Positions 28,721-37,988 of a stretch of DNA of 64,000 bases are shown one piece after another. The position numbers and the translations under genes are program-made. Positions within the stretch are counted from its first letter, which is position 1, and every line of letters begins with the position of its first letter. Below the pieces are notes generated by a model. That model searched no databases. It was given only the letters and a program-made list of their open reading frames with translations, and was not told the origin of the DNA. The stretch is from Paenibacillus bouchesdurhonensis (GTDB taxonomy: Bacteria; Bacillota; Bacilli; Paenibacillales; Paenibacillaceae), in assembly GCF_900155685.1 (NCBI RefSeq), contig NZ_LT732547.1, positions 703,648-767,647 on the forward strand. Direction: 5' to 3'.

Positions 28721-28744
28721 AAAAAGGAGGGCCGAAGCCCTCTC
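28721..28744 (-). terminator. Terminator of the ammonium transporter gene
   Basis: GAGGGC, loop CGAA, GCCCTC; on the minus strand it is followed by CTTTTTG. It lies 13 nt beyond the amt stop and also separates amt from CRISPR array 2. Confidence 0.85.
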
Positions 28745-28756
28745 AATACCCTACAC

Positions 28757-30121
28757 TTACTCCACCGCCGCAGGTCTCGTTACCAGCAAATCATGCCCCT
28801 CGTGTTCATCATTCTCTTTAACCTTCATGGACGTACTGCTGGATGTTTTCATTCTCCATTTCATATGCTCAGGATAACCATAGGTTCCATGCTCGCTCAG
28901 GTCGAGACCCATCACTTCTTCTTCCTTCGTTACACGCAACCCCATCAGCTTTTTCATGCCCCAAAGGATGGAGAAGGAAAGCGTAAATACGAAAGCAAAG
29001 GTGCCGACAACTCCTAAAATTTGCACGCCTAATTGGCCCAGTCCGCCGCCGTAGAACAGACCTGCTTGACCTACCCCTGTGATTCCAACTAGCTGCGGCG
29101 TGGCGAAGAGACCTGTAGAGATGGCTCCCCACACCCCGGCAATACCGTGTACCGAAGCAGCGGCGATTGGATCGTCAATGCCTGCCCGTTCAATCCATCT
29201 TCCTGCAAAAAAGGTAGTGATCCCTGCTACCGCACCAATTAGGATCGAGGCCCAGGTGTCGACAAAGGCACAAGCTCCCGTAATGGCAACTAACGCGCCT
29301 AATATGCCGTTCAACATGCTCGGAATATCCGATTTGCCGCGAACCATCCACGAAACGAGCAGAGCGGCAATACCACCAGCTGCAGCAGCCAGATTTGTCG
29401 TCAAAAGCACGTATCCGAAAAATCCATCGTTTAACGGGGTTAAAGCACTGCCTGGATTAAAGCCAAACCAGCCGATCCACAAAATGATGACTCCCAGTAC
29501 GGTAATCACTTGATTATGCCCGGGGATGTTGATTGGCTTTCCGTCTTGGCCGTATTTGCTCAAACGAGGCTTGAGCAGTATCGTTGCAGCCAAAGCTGCA
29601 GTCGCCCCCGTCAAGTGAACGACCGTAGATCCGGCATAGTCCTGCATCCCGAGGCTGCCCAGCCAGCCGCCGCCCCAAACCCAGTGGGTGACAATCGGAT
29701 AAATAATCACCGTAAAGATCGCTCCGAACACGATATATACGCTTAGCTTTGCACGCTCTGCCATCCCTCCGCAGGCGATTGCCAGTGAGACCGCGGCAAA
29801 AGCCATCTGAAACAAAAACATCAGATCGAGCGGGACGCCGATATCCGCCAACACGTTAAACGAACCGATGTCTCCCTCTCCGCCGAATAGAAAGCCTGTC
29901 ATTCCCAAGAGGCTGTTCCCATCGCCAAAGGCGAAACCAAAGCCCAAAGCCCACCATGAGAGGATAGCTACGCCGAGTGTAAGCATCGTTTTTCCGGCAA
30001 CATGTCCAGCGTTCTTCATTCGCACATTACCCGCTTCCAGCAAAGCAAATCCGGCCTGCATAAAAAAGACCAGCATCGTAGCCAGAAATACGAACAACGA
30101 GTTAAACCCAATTTCCATCAT
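28757..30121 (-). CDS. amt: Ammonium transporter Amt/NrgA family
   Basis: I place the start at the ATG at 30121 because GAGGAGTGGGG ends three nt before it; a further in-frame ATG lies at 30118. About 454 residues with roughly 11 hydrophobic helices. The family pore residues are visible: the first pore His in VVHLTGATAALAAT and the second in AASVHGIAGVWGA, with the FGFxFGxGNS-type motif early on. It conducts ammonium/ammonia into the cell. The C-terminal cytosolic tail is long (about 50 residues) and acidic. No PII gene lies next to it. Two nitrogen-regulator boxes are seen directly upstream. Confidence 0.95.
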   Translation of the reverse strand: MMEIGFNSLFVFLATMLVFFMQAGFALLEAGNVRMKNAGHVAGKTMLTLGVAILSWWALGFGFAFGDGNSLLGMTGFLFGGEGDIGSFNVLADIGVPLDLMFLFQMAFAAVSLAIACGGMAERAKLSVYIVFGAIFTVIIYPIVTHWVWGGGWLGSLGMQDYAGSTVVHLTGATAALAATILLKPRLSKYGQDGKPINIPGHNQVITVLGVIILWIGWFGFNPGSALTPLNDGFFGYVLLTTNLAAAAGGIAALLVSWMVRGKSDIPSMLNGILGALVAITGACAFVDTWASILIGAVAGITTFFAGRWIERAGIDDPIAAASVHGIAGVWGAISTGLFATPQLVGITGVGQAGLFYGGGLGQLGVQILGVVGTFAFVFTLSFSILWGMKKLMGLRVTKEEEVMGLDLSEHGTYGYPEHMKWRMKTSSSTSMKVKENDEHEGHDLLVTRPAAVE

Positions 30122-30138
30122 GTTCCCCACTCCTCTAA

Positions 30139-30155
30139 TGTCATATTAGCTAACA
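30139..30155 (-). promoter_or_regulatory. TnrA/GlnR-type operator, perfect match
   Basis: TGTCA, seven bases, TAACA fits the TGTNAN7TNACA consensus exactly, 18 nt before the amt start. Its position downstream of the likely promoter would suit repression by GlnR. Confidence 0.7.
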
Positions 30156-30164
30156 TCTTCTCAA

Positions 30165-30181
30165 TGTTAATGAAATTATAA
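30165..30181 (-). promoter_or_regulatory. Second TnrA/GlnR-like operator with one mismatch
   Basis: TGTTA, seven bases, TATAA differs from consensus at one position and begins 26 bp from the first box. It overlaps a minus-strand TATAAT (30177-30182 region), a candidate -10 for amt. Confidence 0.5.
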
Positions 30182-30539
30182 ATGGAGGGAGTACCGGGTT
30201 TACATGCACTTTTTTGTATTGAATTTATATGATTTGAACACAGTGCACATAAAGTTATATAACATTTTATTTGAACTGGTTGTGACAAGATCCAGGCATG
30301 AAGCTATGTAGGAATTCCTATTTTTAAAGGCCTAAAGACTTGGGTGTGTGACAGAGTTATATGGCTAAAGACATGTTAAGTTGTATATATCTTCTGTTTA
30401 GCGTGGCACGGTACTTTAAAGCTTGTAATAACCTGTCGTCACTTCGTTTCTTATAGGTATTCCGGTATATTACTTAGGAGTCATAATTTAGGTAAAATAT
30501 CAGATGCTATTATTTTTCTTGAAATGAGGTTGGACATGC
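30182..30539. other. Intergenic region between amt and the toxin gene
   Basis: 358 AT-rich bases without a credible ORF. TTACTT (30470) and TAAAAT (30493) with a 17-nt gap form a promoter candidate for the toxin gene, and GAGGT lies about ten nt before its TTG. Nothing else recognised. Confidence 0.4.
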
Positions 30540-33083
30540 TTGCATAAGGTGGATCCTGGCAGAGTCGGAAGCTTGGCACGCGACCTGGAGCGTTTAGAGC
30601 GCACGATGGAAAATGGAATAACGGGAATGTCCAGGGAACTAAGACGGTTAGCCTGCGATGTGGAAGCGGCTTATAACGATCCTTCAGAGGATTACGTACG
30701 GTCAGCGGCACGCAAGGTCAGTGGTCTACTACAGGAAATCGAGAAGGCAGCAGAGCGAATTGACGAGATGATGAGTAAGAAGGTTCATGCCTTGCGTTAT
30801 GCTGAAGGAAAATACATAAAAGCGGAGAAGGACTCGGCTCGGGCGACTGACGTGAAGCGATCATCAACGTTCACGCTAAAGGGGACGATTCAGAGCTGGC
30901 TTCAGCGTTTCTCGGAGAAGGGGATGCGGAATGTCGCTGATTCAGACGGGGCTTCGTCCGCAGAGTCACGGCCTTCGCTTGTGCAGTGGATCCAGGGAGG
31001 GCTGCTGGAAATTCAGGACGCCTCTTTGGTTCAGCGTCTGGATTCGGTGAAGAAGGACGAACGAATCGCCTCTCTTCTGCAAATTTTTGATACCGGGACG
31101 GCGAACGAGCAGACATGGGCGCGTGGGGAGCTAGAGGCGATCGCCTTAGGCTTCAAGGAAATTGCCCGCAACCAAGCGGCCTATAAAATATATGCGATCT
31201 ACAATAATGAGTTGTACATGGGCTTTGCGCATCAGTCTGCAGAGCGGGAAAGGAAAGGGCTAGCGAAGCTGGGCGTTGCGGAGGAGTGGTATAGAACCAG
31301 TATTCGTTTAAGCGAGTTCTACAAAGGTTCTCCTTTAGATGCTTGCGATTATAATCCGCTGAAGCAGAATAGATCCGCGATGCCTAAGGAGAGCGAGCTG
31401 CGGCTGATGATTGGAGCCGGCATGTTAAATCTGCGCTACCTTGAATGGGCCAAGCTAAACTATGACGCTGTTGCTGCGGCGATCCACCGAAAAGCGGAGC
31501 GGGAGAAGCAACTGCAGAAACTGTTGGATCAATACAATCAGGCTGTTCCTGCCGAAGATATCCGGAAGATGCAGCAGTACTTGAAGGACATGAATATCTA
31601 TCACGGTGAAATTACCGGGAAATATAATCAGGAGTTCCTGGTCGCCGTAGCAGGTTATCAGCATATTGCCAATACTATCAGCTCTATAGCCGCCGTTAGG
31701 CGTGACCAGTTTGGTTGGGAGCTATTCGAGGTAGATGGGATACTCACAGAGAAGCTGCTGCAACTAGCATATGCAGAAAGCGGTTATGGGATATCGAACG
31801 ATCCGAATCTAGACACTAGAGGAATGAGTGCTTCGGTTACGATGGTGGGTGTGGGAGTCGGCATCGTTAATCAACTCGGGGATGACGTTACCGATCTCGT
31901 TCAATTTGCCTGGAGTGTCCATACCTTGAACCCGGAGTTCTGGACAGAAACCATACCAGGATATTTTGCAATGGGAGAAGCGATCGCGACCGGCAAGGTC
32001 ACCATTCATGATATTGCTGTGTTAATCGGTGATGCAGCGGCTGAGGAATTCGTTGTACCTTTTCAGCAAATCATCGAATTGCAGCCAAAAATTCTATCTG
32101 GAGAAGCTACCTATGAAGAGAGTGTGCAATATGGCCGGGCTCTGACGAAGGCCTACTCTGCGATAACGATCGTGCATGGGGCAGCGAAAGCGGGTGTCAA
32201 GGTAACGAGCAAGAGCGTGAAAGGGCTTTTGAAAAATTTTGAGGAAGCAGCCCAAAACCAAAGAATGCTTGCGACTAGTGAAGGAGTCCAAATCCCCACT
32301 CGCAGCATGGACTTGCCCCAAGGAGAACCACCGATTAGTTCCACCAAGCCGGAGTCGGGTTCGAGTGGCATGCGATCTGTGGATTTTATGGATAGCGCGG
32401 GTGGAGTTTTATCGAATAACAGCGCCCCGGGCAAAGGGATACCGAATCCCAGTGGTTCTAGAATTCAATTCAATGAAACTGGTAAAATAGTAATATCTAA
32501 TAAAGATGTGAGCTTGAATGAAAGGGCGATGGCTGCTAGTGGAGAAGGCATTCTGCAGCCGAATCCAGAGTTCCATCGGATCAAGCTAGAGTCGGAATTG
32601 AGCGGCGAGAAGATGGATCCGGTTGAGGGTATTGATAATGCTAAAGATATAACCCAATTAACTGTTGATGATATACCAACTGCAAAGAGTGGGGATTTTA
32701 GCAAGTTCTTCAATTCCCTCACAAGTAGTGAGCTAGACGAACTTTGGAAAGATAAAAAGATTAGAAAGAAAATTGAACGTCAGCTTAGAGAACCTGGAAG
32801 TTTACATGAGTGGCACTTAGTTTCAAGGGCTCCGCAATTTAAGTATTGGAATATTAGTGCTGAAGAGATTAAAGATTTACGAACAGCTATATCTGATGTT
32901 AAATTCGTCAATCCAAACGGTGTTCATGGAGGGCTTGGTTCAACTAAAGCACATAACGAATTGTTAGCAATAATAGATACCTCTAGAGATTATAATACAT
33001 TTGTTAGGCGACTTAATAATTGGGCTTATTATAGACTTGAGGGTGGGATTTCGTCTTTACCGGAAGATCTTAGATTAAAGTAG
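30540..33083 (+). CDS. Polymorphic toxin, WXG/type VII-secretion-like head, HEWH tip
   Basis: 847 residues, TTG start. Residues 1-100 are a helical hairpin-like head (VGSLARDLERLERTMENGITGM) similar to LXG/WXG100 secretion heads. The centre holds a peptidoglycan-binding-like helix set near 340-400 and a Gly/Val-rich pre-toxin region near 435-560. The last 130 residues form the toxin tip with HEWHLVSRAP, then NPNGVHGGLGSTKAHNEL; paired His residues suggest an HNH-like metal nuclease, but I cannot name the family with certainty. Base composition drops sharply in AT direction from about 32640, as in exchanged toxin tips. The immunity gene follows after 12 nt. No secretion genes are nearby. Confidence 0.8.
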   Translation: MHKVDPGRVGSLARDLERLERTMENGITGMSRELRRLACDVEAAYNDPSEDYVRSAARKVSGLLQEIEKAAERIDEMMSKKVHALRYAEGKYIKAEKDSARATDVKRSSTFTLKGTIQSWLQRFSEKGMRNVADSDGASSAESRPSLVQWIQGGLLEIQDASLVQRLDSVKKDERIASLLQIFDTGTANEQTWARGELEAIALGFKEIARNQAAYKIYAIYNNELYMGFAHQSAERERKGLAKLGVAEEWYRTSIRLSEFYKGSPLDACDYNPLKQNRSAMPKESELRLMIGAGMLNLRYLEWAKLNYDAVAAAIHRKAEREKQLQKLLDQYNQAVPAEDIRKMQQYLKDMNIYHGEITGKYNQEFLVAVAGYQHIANTISSIAAVRRDQFGWELFEVDGILTEKLLQLAYAESGYGISNDPNLDTRGMSASVTMVGVGVGIVNQLGDDVTDLVQFAWSVHTLNPEFWTETIPGYFAMGEAIATGKVTIHDIAVLIGDAAAEEFVVPFQQIIELQPKILSGEATYEESVQYGRALTKAYSAITIVHGAAKAGVKVTSKSVKGLLKNFEEAAQNQRMLATSEGVQIPTRSMDLPQGEPPISSTKPESGSSGMRSVDFMDSAGGVLSNNSAPGKGIPNPSGSRIQFNETGKIVISNKDVSLNERAMAASGEGILQPNPEFHRIKLESELSGEKMDPVEGIDNAKDITQLTVDDIPTAKSGDFSKFFNSLTSSELDELWKDKKIRKKIERQLREPGSLHEWHLVSRAPQFKYWNISAEEIKDLRTAISDVKFVNPNGVHGGLGSTKAHNELLAIIDTSRDYNTFVRRLNNWAYYRLEGGISSLPEDLRLK

Positions 33084-33095
33084 GAGGACACTATA

Positions 33096-33470
33096 ATGGA
33101 AAAACAAGGATGGGTTTCTATTTGGTTAGGTAATATTAAAGAGGAGGACTCTATAGGAGAGTATGTAGATTTAACTTATGATGAGGATGGCGAGTCTGTC
33201 CCTTCCAAATTTTTTATTGATTTTAATATTGATATGGATGAAACAGATGAGGATACTATAGAAAAAGCGGTCTATAAGAACAGTAGTAGTGATATTTCCA
33301 CATTATTAGCTGGTTGTTCGTACGAAGAAATTATCATCCCAGAAATTAAGGAAAATATAAACTTACAAAAATCATATAATGCAGTAATTCTAATATATAA
33401 TTTTGAGTACAACAATGAAATTACTTCAACTAGTGCTTTTGATTTTATTGCTGCTACAAATTATGAGTAA
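33096..33470 (+). CDS. Imm22-like immunity protein
   Basis: A 124-residue acidic protein 12 nt behind the toxin gene, with AGGAGGACAC as ribosome site. The start GWVSIWLGNIKEEDSIGEY fits the immunity protein 22 family pattern from memory. No signal peptide, so it stays in the cytosol to neutralise the cognate toxin tip. Same AT-rich composition as the toxin tip, indicating the two moved together. Confidence 0.75.
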   Translation: MEKQGWVSIWLGNIKEEDSIGEYVDLTYDEDGESVPSKFFIDFNIDMDETDEDTIEKAVYKNSSSDISTLLAGCSYEEIIIPEIKENINLQKSYNAVILIYNFEYNNEITSTSAFDFIAATNYE

Positions 33471-34065
33471 TAAAACTCTTAATAGCTATGAAGAATAGAT
33501 TTATTTGATGGATTACGCGGAGATGGAAGAGTTGCTTTAAAATAGGGATAAAAATAATCTAATCAATCAGTTAGTAAATAACCCACCAATGCTCCATTTT
33601 TTGCAGCAAATTATAACTGGAATAGTGGTTTTGTTTTAAAAGCTCTTTCCCACTTGAACCATGAGTAGGAATGGGCTTTTTTGCATGCAGGTAGCTACAC
33701 CGCAGAATTGGAGGACAGGCGGATGAGAATGGCAGTATATTAATGGTTGGATGACATGAAAGCCACTTTCACAACATAGACGATAAAAGAGTAATTGTAG
33801 AGTTTGAGATGGGACTGGATTCTGACAGGGCTTGCAGAAGCCAAGTGAATAAGTCAGATAAGCCCTACGCCTCAATAGGATTGTAGGGAAATGTGGGCTT
33901 TACTAGGTATATAGGATGGGTTTAATAATTCAATGAGACTATCATGATGAGACAAAGGTATCATAGTTATTGTATGAAATGGTTCAATCTAGTAAAATCC
34001 CAGATAGTAGAACGAGGGTGCGAAAAATGACTTCCTTCTACTGAATACATAATAAGGGGAATAAG
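33471..34065 (+). pseudogene. Non-coding stretch with possible toxin-cassette remnant
   Basis: 595 bases without an intact gene. A short in-frame piece near 33509-33547 reads FDGLRGDGRVALK and could be the debris of an older toxin or immunity cassette; stops follow at once. A terminator-like hairpin sits at 33642-33682. The remainder (33690-34050) shows only short open stretches and nothing I recognise. Confidence 0.35.
33642..33682 (+). terminator. Probable terminator behind the toxin-immunity pair
   Basis: GCTCTTTCCCAC pairs with GTAGGAATGGGC (two mismatches) around an 11-nt loop and is followed by six T. Confidence 0.6.
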
Positions 34066-34947
34066 ATGATGAATTACAAAAGAATGAAGAAGCTAAGGGT
34101 TATGCTCCTGACCATGGTGTTAGCTCTGACAATCGCACCTGCATGGTCTTCGGCGGCGAAGTTGTCGATCGTTGTAGAGGTCAATGGGAACTTGATATCT
34201 TTTCCGGATGCGAAGCCGTTTATGGACAAGAGCAACCGGGTGCAGGTGCCTGTTCGGTTTGTAAGTGAAGCGCTTGGAGCTGAAGTTCGCTGGAACAGCC
34301 AGAGCAAGCAAGTCACCGTGAAGATGGGAGAAGACACGACTGTACTCACGCTGGGAAAAAAGGCGTTTACCGTTAACGGTCAAACAAAGCAAATGGACAC
34401 AGTTGCACAGGAAAAGCAGAACAGAACATTCGTTCCTTTGCGTTTTGTCAGCGAGGCGCTCGGTGCTAAAGTAATTTGGCATTCTGACCTGTACAGTGTG
34501 GAGATTCTGACTGGGCTTGCAGCGGAGCAATCTGGAGCCTCAAAAGGCACGACCCCGAAAGATCCTTGGGAGGAGTTTTTGGCTTCAAGAAGTATAGAGG
34601 GGGAGACTGAAAAGAAGGTTCTTGAAGGATTTAGTTACTATGAGACGTATAAATCTGGATTAGTTGTATCTGGTGATACTGTCAACGGAAAAGGTCTAAT
34701 GTTCTTACAGCCTCGTATCGAATTCGGAAGAGATGGTGTCGACTATAACAAGCAAGTTAAGGATTTGGACGAACTGCTCCGACAACAAATTGACTTCAAA
34801 ACAGCAGATAATATCATGAAATACGTGAAACAAAAGTCCAAACGAGATGATGAATTAGAGGCAAAGGAATTCAGCGACGATACATACGGAATACAAGTTG
34901 AATCAAGGTATTGGGACGATATATACGTATCAATATGGTATAAGTAG
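34066..34947 (+). CDS. Secreted protein with two copper-amine-oxidase-N repeats
   Basis: A signal peptide (KKLRVMLLTMVLALTIAPAWSSA) is followed by two tandem domains of the copper amine oxidase N-terminal type: each has a VxVNG strand and a VPLRFVSEALGA motif (near residues 65 and 125). These are small wall- or partner-binding modules common in Paenibacillus, not enzymes. The C-terminal 135 residues are hydrophilic and unknown. AAGGGGAA precedes the start. The next secreted protein begins 12 nt later, so the two probably act together at the cell surface. Confidence 0.85.
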   Translation: MMNYKRMKKLRVMLLTMVLALTIAPAWSSAAKLSIVVEVNGNLISFPDAKPFMDKSNRVQVPVRFVSEALGAEVRWNSQSKQVTVKMGEDTTVLTLGKKAFTVNGQTKQMDTVAQEKQNRTFVPLRFVSEALGAKVIWHSDLYSVEILTGLAAEQSGASKGTTPKDPWEEFLASRSIEGETEKKVLEGFSYYETYKSGLVVSGDTVNGKGLMFLQPRIEFGRDGVDYNKQVKDLDELLRQQIDFKTADNIMKYVKQKSKRDDELEAKEFSDDTYGIQVESRYWDDIYVSIWYK

Positions 34948-34958
34948 GTGAATCTTCT

Positions 34959-37730
34959 GTGAAGAGACGAATCATTGTACTTCTACTTGTCGTACTCATC
35001 TGCAGCCTTACGACGCAAGTCCATATATCCGCTGAGCCAGAAGAAGTCCAGACGAAGATAACACCGGAGGAGTATTTTAAGACTCTTACTCCTGAAAAGG
35101 TATTGCAAAGAGCCAATATGGATATGGAAGAGTTGTACGGTTTAAAGAATTTCTATCCTAATAAATCAAAAGGAAGAACACTTAATTCTACCCTCTTGCA
35201 GCAGCAAATTGATGAGGCGGTAAAAGACCCTAAGAAGTTCAAGGGCTTCGATATTGTGTATGGTACTAGTCACGGTACGGAGATTACACATAAGGGACAA
35301 GTCATGCAACGATATTCTGGATACAATGTATTTGGTGATCCGGTATCGACAGAAGGATTTCCATGGGATGCGGGTTGGAGTGGCACTAAGATACAGAATT
35401 TCCAACTGATACCGAGCCCATGGGAAGTCAAGAAATTACCTAAGAAGTTTGACGACTTTCCCAAAAACATTGGAGGTAACTTCCAAGACCAACTACTACA
35501 ATACCTGCCCGATGCAACTTTTGAAAGCAAAATCATTGAAGCGCTGAATAAAGAGTACGCCACTCAGCCCTATGGCGAGAACCTCATGTACAACAACCAG
35601 AATAAACAATATGCAGGGAACAGGGTTTACGACAGGGACACTGCCCCCAAAGGGGGCTGGATTAAATACGTTCACGTGATCCAGCCGCCGACGTATCTCT
35701 CCCAGGGATCTGGAAGGGTGTACTTAAAAGGCGGTACATATCTGGACGTTCCGATCGCTGCGTTTATAGAGACGGAGCCCAGTGATATCTCCGCAGAGTT
35801 TGTCGATCTGCCGTCTGAGGCCATGGCGGGAGATGAAGTCTATGTTTCAGTATGGCTAAGGTCTACGTTCCCTGATCGGGAAACCGCCAAATTTTCGTGG
35901 AGTGTTACCCGCAAAAGCGATGGACTCCCTCTGACGGCAGCGGAAAACCAGTTGCTGTTCGGAGGCGGGGTAGCGGCTGAATCCGGATCCATCGGGATTT
36001 CTAAAAACGAGAAAAGACGTCTGAATGTCTCTTTTACGATGCCCGAAGGCGATGTTCGAATTCAGTTCAAGGTGAATGAGGACGGCAAGCAGCCTGAAGA
36101 GGTGATCCTGGATAACAACGTTCTTAGCTCCGAGATCAAGTTGAACATCCCGCAGCAACTGCCTTATGACATGCTGACGAAGAAGGTTAAGCTAGATCTG
36201 CCGAGCAATACCGCCACATTGGTGCTGCCTGATTTGCCCGATGCGAGGTGGGCAGGGAATGCGACAGGCAAGCTTGCCGTAATTAACCAATCACCGGGAT
36301 TGCTAAGGGACTTCGAGGTTCATAACAACCCGGATGTGGACGTAAACAGCTCGACGATTATCCGCTCGCCAGTGGTCACTTACACGATCAAAAGAGAGGA
36401 CTACGAGGATAATCCGTTAGGAAGGCTATGGCTCAATTTAGACAAGCCCGGAATCCCGCTTTCTAAGACAGGCATAATTCATTATGAAGGCTCCGTAAGG
36501 AGACCGTACGAATATACATACTCCTGGCCGGAATGCTCCGGTGAAGGTGAAGAAAGAACGTGTGTAACAAAATCAGAAACCCTGGATGGAACCGCGACTG
36601 CCGACTTTACATCGGATACCATTACCAAGATCTATGATATGTATGTCTACAACGGAATGAAGGATGTTCCAAAACGGGAGTATCGTAACGAAATCGAAGA
36701 AAACCATACGGATTCCGTGGCCAAGAAACTGTTTTGGGAGAATGAACCCTACACCTACGATGTTATCCGCTGGATGCATCATCAGGATGAGAAGGGAAAC
36801 AAATACGATTGGACACAGGCGCCCGGTCAGTACATACGGACATTCATTCAGCAGGCCAGCGGAAGCGTGCAATGGAATGTTGAAAGCTCCATGACCGATG
36901 AATACGCCCAAGCTCGAAATGCCGCAGCGAAGCGGGTAAACAATAAAAAGCTTTTTGATAAGGCGGTGTTCGCCACAGACAAGGAGCTTCAGAAGTATGA
37001 TTACCCGATCAAGTCGGGATACTATTTCAACCCTGCAGGCAGCTACACGTTCACCGTCAAAACCGAGGTGTTCAAGAATAAGCTGCCGAATGCGAATGAC
37101 ATGACAGATGATCATAAAGACCTGGTGAACGGACTCATCCATTCCTTCCGCTATGAAACCGACCTGATGTTTATCAACAATAAGAAGGTTGCCGTCAACA
37201 TTAAAAACGATGGGCTTAAGGAAAAAGGCGGCGGTTTTGAGCGGAAACCTGACTTTATATCCGTCAAGGACAACAAGTCGGTGAACTCGACTCCGTTGAT
37301 CAGCGTGCTGGATCGAAGCAAGGAGCCATCCCGTTATACAAAAAAGGTGGAGGAAATCAAGCATACGGACAAACGCGGCGGCGACTCTCATCCGTTCTGG
37401 AAGATGGTGCTTGAAGGCTACAGCGAATCATTTACAGCGGGCAGTAACACGAACTACGCCTACCGTGAATACGTGAAAGCCGGACAGCATATGTACAAGA
37501 TTACGGAAACATCTAAAATCACCATCGTTGTTAATCCGGATAATATACCGCTGTATACCCATGCAAGCATGCCGAATGGAACCTACTATATTAAGGCATG
37601 GTTTGATACAGTCGATATGACAGCAGGGAAGCACGCTTACAAGGATCTCAAGCAATTACAAGGTGTTGATGATATAGATTCCATCAAGGTCACCGTGGCC
37701 GGTTCGATGTTTGATGATTTGAATAACTGA
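34959..37730 (+). CDS. Large secreted protein of unknown function
   Basis: 923 residues from a GTG start with a signal peptide (RIIVLLLVVLICSLTTQVHISA). The first 300 residues contain no known motif (many aromatic and Gly residues); residues about 275-395 look like a CARDB-type beta sandwich (SDISAEFVDLP ... VRIQFKVNEDG ... ILDNNVLSSEIKL). The rest is beta-rich, with one Cys pair (WPECSGEGEERTCVT). No anchor or membrane helix is visible at the C-terminus. It forms a two-gene unit with the copper-amine-oxidase-N protein and ends at a hairpin terminator. I recall similar long secreted proteins in Paenibacillus but no function. Confidence 0.8.
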   Translation: MKRRIIVLLLVVLICSLTTQVHISAEPEEVQTKITPEEYFKTLTPEKVLQRANMDMEELYGLKNFYPNKSKGRTLNSTLLQQQIDEAVKDPKKFKGFDIVYGTSHGTEITHKGQVMQRYSGYNVFGDPVSTEGFPWDAGWSGTKIQNFQLIPSPWEVKKLPKKFDDFPKNIGGNFQDQLLQYLPDATFESKIIEALNKEYATQPYGENLMYNNQNKQYAGNRVYDRDTAPKGGWIKYVHVIQPPTYLSQGSGRVYLKGGTYLDVPIAAFIETEPSDISAEFVDLPSEAMAGDEVYVSVWLRSTFPDRETAKFSWSVTRKSDGLPLTAAENQLLFGGGVAAESGSIGISKNEKRRLNVSFTMPEGDVRIQFKVNEDGKQPEEVILDNNVLSSEIKLNIPQQLPYDMLTKKVKLDLPSNTATLVLPDLPDARWAGNATGKLAVINQSPGLLRDFEVHNNPDVDVNSSTIIRSPVVTYTIKREDYEDNPLGRLWLNLDKPGIPLSKTGIIHYEGSVRRPYEYTYSWPECSGEGEERTCVTKSETLDGTATADFTSDTITKIYDMYVYNGMKDVPKREYRNEIEENHTDSVAKKLFWENEPYTYDVIRWMHHQDEKGNKYDWTQAPGQYIRTFIQQASGSVQWNVESSMTDEYAQARNAAAKRVNNKKLFDKAVFATDKELQKYDYPIKSGYYFNPAGSYTFTVKTEVFKNKLPNANDMTDDHKDLVNGLIHSFRYETDLMFINNKKVAVNIKNDGLKEKGGGFERKPDFISVKDNKSVNSTPLISVLDRSKEPSRYTKKVEEIKHTDKRGGDSHPFWKMVLEGYSESFTAGSNTNYAYREYVKAGQHMYKITETSKITIVVNPDNIPLYTHASMPNGTYYIKAWFDTVDMTAGKHAYKDLKQLQGVDDIDSIKVTVAGSMFDDLNN

Positions 37731-37742
37731 TACTGTGAACAG

Positions 37743-37807
37743 GAGCCCTTCCCTGCAACCCTGTCTAAGCTTATAAGCATAGGCAAGGTGTGGTGGAGGG
37801 TTCTTTT
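37743..37807 (+). terminator. Terminator behind the secreted-protein pair
   Basis: GAGCCCTTCC pairs with GGAGGGTTC (nine pairs with two G-U), an inner CCTGTCT...AGGCAAGG stem stacks on it, and TTTTA follows. Confidence 0.65.
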
Positions 37808-37881
37808 ATTGTCTTGTAGGATGGAGGGACTTCAGCTAATTCGGATCATATTCCGGTGGATTTGTTCATGGTAAAGTTTTT

Positions 37882-37909
37882 TTGCTTGCTATTTTTGTTG
37901 TGATACACT
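37882..37909 (+). promoter_or_regulatory. Promoter of the ABC/FtsX operon
   Basis: TTGCTT and TACACT with a 16-nt spacer, about 80 nt before the chosen ATPase start. Confidence 0.55.
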
Positions 37910-37988
37910 AGGAACAAAGGTTCAAAAAGGTTTGGACAGCATGGGAAACGCTCAATATTTGCATCATGGACAAAGGGTGGTACGAAAC

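Noticed and set aside
28366..28746. ORFs in CRISPR array 2 with the same repeated peptides
   Set aside because: Same cause: the repeat read in frame.
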